A DNA stretch of 26,900 nucleotides from contig NW_014040224.1 of the NCBI RefSeq assembly GCF_001186125.1, positions 18,819 through 45,718 of the forward strand. The letters are read 5' to 3'. Source of the stretch: Sphaeroforma arctica JP610. Taxonomy: Eukaryota > Opisthokonta > Ichthyosporea > Ichthyophonida. Below, piece by piece: positions 20,217 through 26,900 of the stretch (positions within the stretch are counted from its first letter, which is position 1; each line of letters starts with the position of its first letter). The position numbers were made by a program, and so were the translations under genes. Below the pieces are notes generated by a model. It was not told the DNA's origin. It searched no databases and saw only the letters and a list, made by a program, of their open reading frames with translations.

Positions 20217-23200
20217 ATGCAGTATTCAGGTATAGGTCGGCGAGTACTGAGCTATACGTCCAATGTGTACAATGCATGCAAGTGTACATTACGTAAGAGT
20301 TCAGATCAGGCCGCATTCAGCAAGAAAGTGATGAATCGATTCCCAGAAAATATAGTATTCGCCTTTGCTTATGGTTCAGGAATTTCCCCACAAGAGGGAA
20401 GTGACATAAAGGTAAGTTGGTATAAATATCTCAGGGAGATTGATAGACCGAGCATATTTCCAGTTTGCACGTGTCTTTTTCAATGCGAATTAAAACATCA
20501 TCTATTGTCGGAAGAAGCTGCTGTATGGACAGCGATTTCATCCTTGTAGCTGTGAATTGCTCAGTCATATATGGCCACGCCATGCTTCAGGAATAATATG
20601 TCGTACAACAGATCATATGATACGTCGGGACCGAGCTTGTGCTCCTTCTCCATAAACCACGTCAATGTATCGGTAAAAGTCAATTAACCTGGCATCCAAG
20701 AGTTAACCCCTCCAACATTCGTAATCTCAAACCTATGTAGCACCTATCTAGTGCTTATATGCTGCAACAAGCATATGAAGTGAGTGAAACACCACATTCG
20801 TGCATACGTACACATATTTTTTGTATACATGTCTGCAAACGTATCGAATTAATGAATGAAACCATACATATTAAGCTGTATACTCTCAAATACTTGCGTG
20901 GAAACACACTTTAAAGCCTGCATAATTTTTCATTTACTTATTCGTCCATAAATAACATATACCGAGCTGCATACTCTTGCATACGTATGTGGACACACAC
21001 CGTTAAACTGTGTATTTTTATTCTTTTAATAATCTATAATTGCGTGCGTATGCGTATATTTTACCTCGTCGTTATGTATTGTGCGCATCTTTTCATATCG
21101 AAAGACACAATATTGAAGAATGTGTCTGCAAATGCAAATAACTTTATGTTCTGTTTCTCTGAAAGTCTTAACAATATGGTGTGAATCAATATATGATCGT
21201 CCTCAATTGTCCTATTTATGCACGTGTATGTGTATGTCTGTGTTATCCTGTACATCATCTTGCACAAAAAATGAACACAAGTGAATGCATATACTCACAC
21301 GCACATCTATATATATATATACACACACACTCATATATATATATATATAGCACCTGTATAGTCGTATATATTAGTCATACTCACTATAACACAAAACTTG
21401 TATATGTAATCAGGTTCATTCACGGACAAATGCTCGTGCATATATGTTGAGTAGGCACTTCATTCGGATGTAAGAATGTCCATGTAGAAATCCAAGAGTA
21501 TCTACTTAATTTTTTCTTCATTTTCTTGCTCGTATAGTGGTTTTTCTGAGAGACATATATTCATTTTGCAATATTACATGTGCCCGCCCTTTTTTATGCT
21601 GAAGTTATTTAGGTACATGTGCGATATCTATATTTTTGGACGCGAGATGCAACCATGATAGTTTGTTGCGGAGCTCGTCATGATATGTTCTTCATACACG
21701 AACGTGTTTTTTGCCCATTTCTTCTGCATTTCGATGATGAGTAATACGCATAATTGAAAGAGAAATTTTCTGTTTAATCTGACGATGTGTGTATTTCTAG
21801 TCGCTTCGTAGACACAATTTATATCAGCACGAGCTCTTAAAAGACGTGTTCACCGGTATAATTACAGGACAATATGATTGATCTGGTATTCGCCGTGGAA
21901 GATTCTCGTCGATGGCATTCTGAAAATTTGAAGCGAAACCCTACAGATTATTCAGCAATGAGGTTTCTTGGTCCCGCAGCGATCACACATCTCCAAACAA
22001 AAGTTGGAGCGTCTGTTTACTACAACACTCTGGTGCCTTTCGAAGATCGTGTATGTTAGGTTTCAGATCAACTTTTTGTTCAGTCTTTCCGCTTCTTTGT
22101 GTGTAGTAGAACTGATTGTGTCACATGAAAGCAAAGCAGTTCATACTGATTTGTCAAGCAAAAATACAGGGATGCACTTTGAATGCTTATTTTAGTCATC
22201 TAACCACAGTTTAGCATTATATACTGTACTTTTTCAGCTTATAAAGTATGGGGTTATCGAGGCTGATGATTTAGCCAAGGATCTAACCGAGTGGAATACT
22301 CTCTATTTAAGTGGTAGACTCCATAAACCGGTAAGGATCGGCATCTAGATTTTTCGATGTGTTCAGACTCTGAGATCAATTTCAGTTGTTTCTACGTATC
22401 GCTTGTGTCGACTATTGTGTTGTTCCTGACTGGGGCTACACAATATCCATTCTACAGATCACGATGTTGAAAGAGCCAAATGCGGATCTCAGGTCGCTGT
22501 ATTCACAGAACTTACTTTCGGCTGCTGAGATGGCTCTGCTCCTCTTGCCGGAGAAATTCAGGGAATCTGATTTTTTCGAAACTATAGCTGCATTTTCATA
22601 CACGGGCGACTTCCGTATGACATATGGCGAGCACCCTCGCAAGATTCAAAATATAGTCAAAGGTAATTTGAACGGGTATGTGGTATTACTGTTCGTCTTC
22701 GCGGAGTGAATCAGAAAACAAATTTGAACTAAAATAGGAAGAATGGACACTGCTTGTACGTAGATTAGCGCAGGAATTGAAATTTTTTTTTTGGCTTACC
22801 CTGCATGTTCATGCACGTGTACAGTATATCAGGCCCACCGAGAGCTGTGTGAAAAGTTCACCATCAACCGGAACCTTTCTGATTTCTATAATAGGTTCCG
22901 AACAATGTACGCGCCGTCGATCGAAGATTTAGTCGAGCGTTGTGTTTTGTCTACGGCTAGCGATGGCACTATGTCACAAAGCAAAGACATTGAAGTGTTG
23001 CAACGACTGTGTGATGGTCTACCGTCCAATTTACAAAGAGTCACCGTTTCGGGCAGCAGAGATCGAGTATACACGCCGCTCGAAATTCAAAAAGGCATGT
23101 GACAATGCAGAGACAGTGATGCGTATTTGACATATGGCGCTGGTTTTATGGTGCTGAAGTATTGGAGAACGGCATGTGCGCTATTGTTTTGTATTCTGTG

Positions 23201-23463
23201 ATAATCAAATATACGAATTTTTCGATCTACTCTAAGCTGGTCAAGTCGCATCTCTATTTTTTTATTCCAGATGATTTCGCGATTCCTCAATGCTTATCTT
23301 ATCCATGCAAATAATTTCCATAATAGGGATGGCCAGGATCGTCAAGTGGTCGAGTTTAATTCAAAGTGCGAAGGGACTTCCCACGGCCGGTTTCTTCAAA
23401 TCGGCTGAGTACTTAGGCGCCAAGCTTAGGAAGTATTACAAAGCTGACCAAAAGAAGAGCTGA
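20217..23463 (+). CDS. TAM41: Mitochondrial CDP-diacylglycerol synthase TAM41 (6 exons)
   Basis: The enzyme makes CDP-diacylglycerol from phosphatidic acid and CTP on the matrix side of the inner mitochondrial membrane, the first committed step to cardiolipin. Exons, all phase-consistent: 20217-20411, 21868-22050, 22238-22330, 22458-22662, 22825-23098, 23337-23463; 358 residues, the usual size. The N-terminus ([20 protein letters not shown], Arg/Lys-rich, no acid) fits a mitochondrial presequence. Family hallmarks in order: [108 protein letters not shown] and, in the last exon, [12 protein letters not shown]. The GSG and downstream acidic residues are the nucleotidyltransferase signature. The last acceptor (GGCCAG|G at 23337) was chosen by phase and homology over a nearby AATAG. 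The stop codon lies inside a 16-bp tandem duplication. Confidence 0.95.
20412..21867 (+). other. Long first intron of TAM41
   Basis: At 1,456 bp this is the longest intron in the window. It splits the enzyme just after the GSG loop (donor AAG|GTAAGT, acceptor ATTACAG|GAC). It contains an AT/CA microsatellite near 21307-21350 and two degenerate ~75-bp copies at about 20866-20940 and 20955-21028 (both with AGCTGYATACTC...GTGGAMACACAC). No missing exon is needed, because the protein aligns to the family without a gap across the joint. Confidence 0.75.
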
Positions 23464-23473
23464 CCAAAAGAAG
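23442..23473. repeat. 16-bp tandem duplication at the TAM41 stop codon
   Basis: AGCTGACCAAAAGAAG occurs twice head-to-tail (23442-23457 and 23458-23473). The first copy is read as ADQKK, and the second is entered in another frame, giving Ser then TGA. The unit is not a multiple of three, so it shifts the frame and sets the present C-terminus. Confidence 0.95.
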
Positions 23474-24791
23474 ACTTCACATGCCAGCGTTGGTTCGCTG
23501 CTAAGTGAGCTTCTACAATTGCACTAATGTCTGTGGGCGGACATTGTTTTTCATTGCCAGAAGCAAAATTCTGTCTATTTTAGAAGGCTACGAAAATTCA
23601 GTGTTGTGGCACCACAGTCTGCACTATAATCCAGGCACAATGGCCGGCAGAATCCAACAATCCAATTTGCTCCTCCAATGCGTTCTTGGACCGAGTGAAG
23701 TTTTTTGCAGTACCTGTAGCAAATATAAGTCGAGGGCCAACCGACCAGAACTTTCCAATTACTCAGCACATCTCAGAAGCTCAAGCTAATGACCAACCCG
23801 GTATGACAGCGATATGTGTTGCGGGAGTTTAGAAATACAAACGTGTCACGATCAAATGGCTCGTCTATCAATATATTTATCGCAGAATGAAATGGGGTAC
23901 ATATATAAGTGTTCTCTTAGTGTTATTATAGCCTACGAATGAAAGGCTAGGAATAAAAGGATTTATGTTACCTACATCACGTAATTGGCCCGCGCTATCG
24001 CAGAGATCAATATCTCGTCTGTAGTTTTTATATATTAGATCACTGAGTGTGAGGGTGGCGAGTATTCTCCCGAACCAAAAACCTGGCTACAAGGATAGTG
24101 GCGTTGACAATGTGATATAAAAAGTCGCTCAAGAGCGCTATTTAATACTGGGCTTAATAGCTTTCGTGTTCACATGAATTGTTATTAAAGTTCACAGAGC
24201 AGTTTTCAGAGATTCACTGCTGCATGATAAAAGAATGAGAATAGCCGAAGAAAAGGCAGTATAGATAACGGGATAATTAGGTAGATATATATATATGGTT
24301 GAATAAAGACGCTTTGATAGTATCGCCTCAATTAAAGTTCAGACCGCTTAAGAATGGGCGAACAGTGAAGCAGTGCTGCCGTACTCGATATCATGTCTTA
24401 TCAAACGCTACGGATGCATATTTGACGCCAAGTGGGCCAAATGTCGGGTGTGCTTTGTCCATAGACCTGTTGATTGCGTATGGGTGAGGCGTATGATGCA
24501 TGTCCAGTACAAGTGGATAAGACATACTCGATATATTCTATCACATCGAGCGCACGCCAGAATATAATACACCTTAAGCGAGAAAAACTATGGTGGTCAG
24601 TATCTCAGATTTCTTGACATCGCTCTCCACGCTTCAAACGCTGGGAAATTGTTCCCTCCATGATCGCTGATCAGCCCCCTTGGCAAATGGATTCAGTGCT
24701 AGTTGGTTGGTTTGCCCAATGACATATGAGACGTGTCCACTAAGGCACACAAGTGTTCCCAAATCACAGTGAACACTCGATTGGCGAGCGC
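23464..24791. other. Intergenic region between convergent genes; no supported gene
   Basis: This 1.3-kb stretch follows TAM41 and precedes the stop of the Gln/Asn-rich gene on the other strand. A 94-codon plus-strand frame at 23505-23789 shows no recognisable domain or splice context. AATAAA at 23952-23957 could be a polyadenylation signal but is far from the TAM41 stop. Nothing else is supported. Confidence 0.6.
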
Positions 24792-26345
24792 TCAAACCAA
24801 ATTCTTTAAGTGATCAAGAATTTCTTGCTGGAACGCCATATCAGTCGTCCGTCCAATGACCGAAGCTTTGTCTGCTAGAGTGGACATACCTTCGCCCGTT
24901 TGCCCAGAACCAAACATGGCGGGATTCCCGGCCGACCTTTGGTGTTGAACATTTGAGCGGCTAAGGTTAGAACTCGACAGCACCTTACTGTGCGCAGGCG
25001 AGGCTCGCCCAAATTGACTCACATCCGACAATGACGACGAATTACTCAGTGTATGAATGACCGATTCCAAATTAGATGCACTGATACTCATGGGTGATGA
25101 ATATCCCGGAGCGGCGCCTTGCTGATTGAACTGGTTCGGACCATTATTGTGAACCATATTATCATTGCCACGATAGGGGTTCATCAAATTTGTTGTGCTG
25201 GTATTTCTGCTACCGGGCATGCTGGCCTCGCCATTGCCTTCGAACATGCCAGCGGTATTTACCATAAGGTCTTCGCGCGAGGCAGAGAAGTTTGGCATGG
25301 ATTGATCTGACGCTTGTGGATTCCAAGAGTTTGCTCTACCGTGGCTAAGACTTTGGTTCGCTATTCGATTTACTTGTTGCTGGGCGTGCGGTGGTGGATT
25401 TATAAGTGGATTATTGAGCATGGTTCGTAAGTTGTTGCTCTGCTGCGATAGAGAGTCTGAGGACATGGATTGCATGTCGTTGCCAAACGAGCGAGTATTC
25501 TTGAAGGGCTGATTGTGCGCCACATTCCCATAGGAGTTCGACGCGCTTAGAGAAGATTGTGACGGATATTGCTGCGAGAACTGTTGCCGTTGCTGCATCT
25601 GCTGTTGTTGGTACTGTTGATGTTGCATCTGCATTTGTTGGCTCTGACTCTGGTCCTGCCCTGTAACCGCCACGAAATTAGCCCCCATAAGATCCAAGAC
25701 GGAATTGTTCCTCGAATTTGCCGCCGAGCCACCTTGGCTTTGATTGAACTGTCGCTGTTGCTGGTTTTGTTGCATTTGAAGATCCTTGTTGCTATGCCAG
25801 CTGTTCATATTATCGGTACTGTCTCTGAGCTGTTGAAAATTCTCCAGCGATGTCGCCATATTGCTGTGAAAGAGGACAAAATAATAATAATGCCTAAACA
25901 TCGGACACAAATGCGAGGTGACAGGAAGTCTTGCATTACCGGCGAGGCAGAATGATCATGTAGTCTTAAGATATCCCCAAGGGGGGAGGGGGCAGGGGGT
26001 AGGGAAGACTGCCCTAAACAATATAGCTGGTTCTCGAAACAAGCAAGATAGCTTATATACTAAAAAAGTACACTTGAAAACGATTACTCAAGCACACTAA
26101 CATACTTCGGATTCATTCGCATTGGCAAATTGCCCATCGATAGTGAAGTCATGGGCGATTGGGCAGAATTCATCCGCATGCGTTCTATACGATCCACTTG
26201 CGGGGAAGTCGTATTTGATTTGTTCATGGAGTCGTGAAACCCGCCCACTGCTGACCATGCCAACTGATTGGAATTTAACCTTTGACTTGGTATTCTACCA
26301 CCACCTGGGGAGCCTGGTTGACTTGCACTGCCAAATCCATGCTCA
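24792..26345 (-). CDS. Gln/Asn/Ser-rich low-complexity protein (3' part, 2 exons)
   Basis: Not recognised as a named family. Two exons join in phase 2: 26345-26106 (acceptor TTATTCATAG, donor AA|GTATGT) and 25863-24792 (acceptor CTCTTTCACAG), ending at TGA 24794-24792. The visible 436 residues lack a folded-domain signature. The first exon is Met/Pro/Ser-rich (RMRMNSAQSPMTSLSMGNLP). The second holds a Gln-dense tract (QMQMQHQQYQQQQMQQRQQF), Asn/Ser-rich regions with repeated SxS-N-L-type motifs (SISASNLES, SSSNLSRSN), and a short helical, less biased end (TTDMAFQQEILDHLKNL). Such composition is common in transcription co-regulators, RNA-granule proteins and prion-like domains, and I infer nothing more specific. 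The 5' part continues towards or beyond the right edge. Confidence 0.75.
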
Positions 26346-26900
26346 CTATGAATAACAAGAGCAAATGTACTAAGTTTGTCGTCCGCAGAATATCAAGATA
26401 GACAAATCGCTTCTGAAACCCAGAATAGCACGCCACTCGACTTTTTTTAGACACGAATATGACAACTGCCAGATACTTCAGGCGCATGCACCCACATGCG
26501 CGTACGACGACATAATGTCATCTCTAATTACGTACATATGGTGAATGTAGCAGAATAGGATGTGTTGAAAACACGATGACCCATATTCAATAAAGCATCA
26601 CTATACAAATATGCATAAGTGGACCAAAAAATGACTGAATACTTCGTACTGCACATAAACATTGAGAATCGCACAGCTAACAGCAAGACAAGACAATTCC
26701 GAAAAGAGCCAGACAATAAAATCAATATATATATATTAAAAGCAGCACTCAATATGTACTTCCACCAAACAATCCAACACCCGCAATAATATAACCCAAT
26801 GGGCGTCCATGCACATACATACGATTCAATAGCGAGACAAACTGGCTGTGCGAGGGATCACAGGCACAAACACAAATAAATAAATAAACATATAATATAT
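26346..26900 (-). other. Upstream intron region of the Gln/Asn-rich gene, with a possible microexon
   Basis: The exon at 26345 needs a preceding exon ending in phase 2. A candidate 23-nt exon, 26845-26823, has a long pyrimidine-rich acceptor (ending CCTCGCACAG) and a GTATGT donor, and would read PVCLAIES in the required phase. It is very short and unverified. The rest of this stretch is AT-rich and holds no other supported feature. Confidence 0.3.

Noticed and set aside
22386-22457. Upstream extension of TAM41 exon 4 to an acceptor near 22385
   Set aside because: The frame is open, but the added residues break the alignment after RLHKP, whereas the acceptor TTCTACAG before 22458 gives the expected family sequence.
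23505-23789. 94-codon plus-strand frame after TAM41
   Set aside because: No homology, no splice context and unremarkable composition. It overlaps the region that would have been the older TAM41 tail.
25569-25955. 128-codon Leu-rich plus-strand frame
   Set aside because: The leucine runs are the reverse complement of the glutamine codons of the Gln-rich gene.

Overview
The window is nuclear DNA from an intron-rich eukaryote. Genes are broken into many short exons bounded by GT...AG introns, mostly with GTATGT, GTAAGT or GTGAGT donors and pyrimidine-rich acceptors. The DNA is AT-rich and carries CA/TA microsatellites. The recognisable proteins are the N-degron ubiquitin ligase UBR1/2, a BAG co-chaperone and the mitochondrial CDP-diacylglycerol synthase TAM41, all general eukaryotic families. 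Gene density and intron size suit a unicellular eukaryote, perhaps a relative of animals and fungi, but the species cannot be named from this sequence. All gene models were built by hand from reading frame, splice phase and remembered family sequence.

Layout from left to right. (1) A CA/TA microsatellite, then the 3' part of an unrecognised plus-strand gene (198-2529) encoding a charged, coiled-coil-like protein; one of its introns holds an antisense mitochondrial-type tRNA-like sequence. (2) About 2 kb without a convincing gene, including a short plant-type telomere-like tract. (3) A very large minus-strand gene (18173 down to 4579, about 27 exons, about 2,290 codons) for a UBR1/UBR2-type N-recognin. 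It has three consecutive UBR boxes, a degenerate ClpS-like domain, a RING-H2 and the C-terminal cysteine/histidine cap. (4) A 292-bp tandem duplication at its upstream border that copied the tail of the next gene. (5) A minus-strand two-exon gene for a ubiquitin-like plus BAG-domain co-chaperone (19918-19137). (6) A ~300-bp divergent promoter region, then the plus-strand TAM41 gene in six exons (20217-23463). (7) About 1.3 kb without a gene. (8) The 3' part of a minus-strand gene for a glutamine/asparagine/serine-rich protein, running off the right edge.

The BAG co-chaperone (Hsp70 handling) and the UBR ligase (N-degron degradation) lie head-to-tail and both serve protein quality control. That shared theme is inference from adjacency. 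The most unusual feature is the triple UBR box: all three boxes keep the zinc ligands, but only the middle one keeps the three acidic residues of the arginine-binding pocket.
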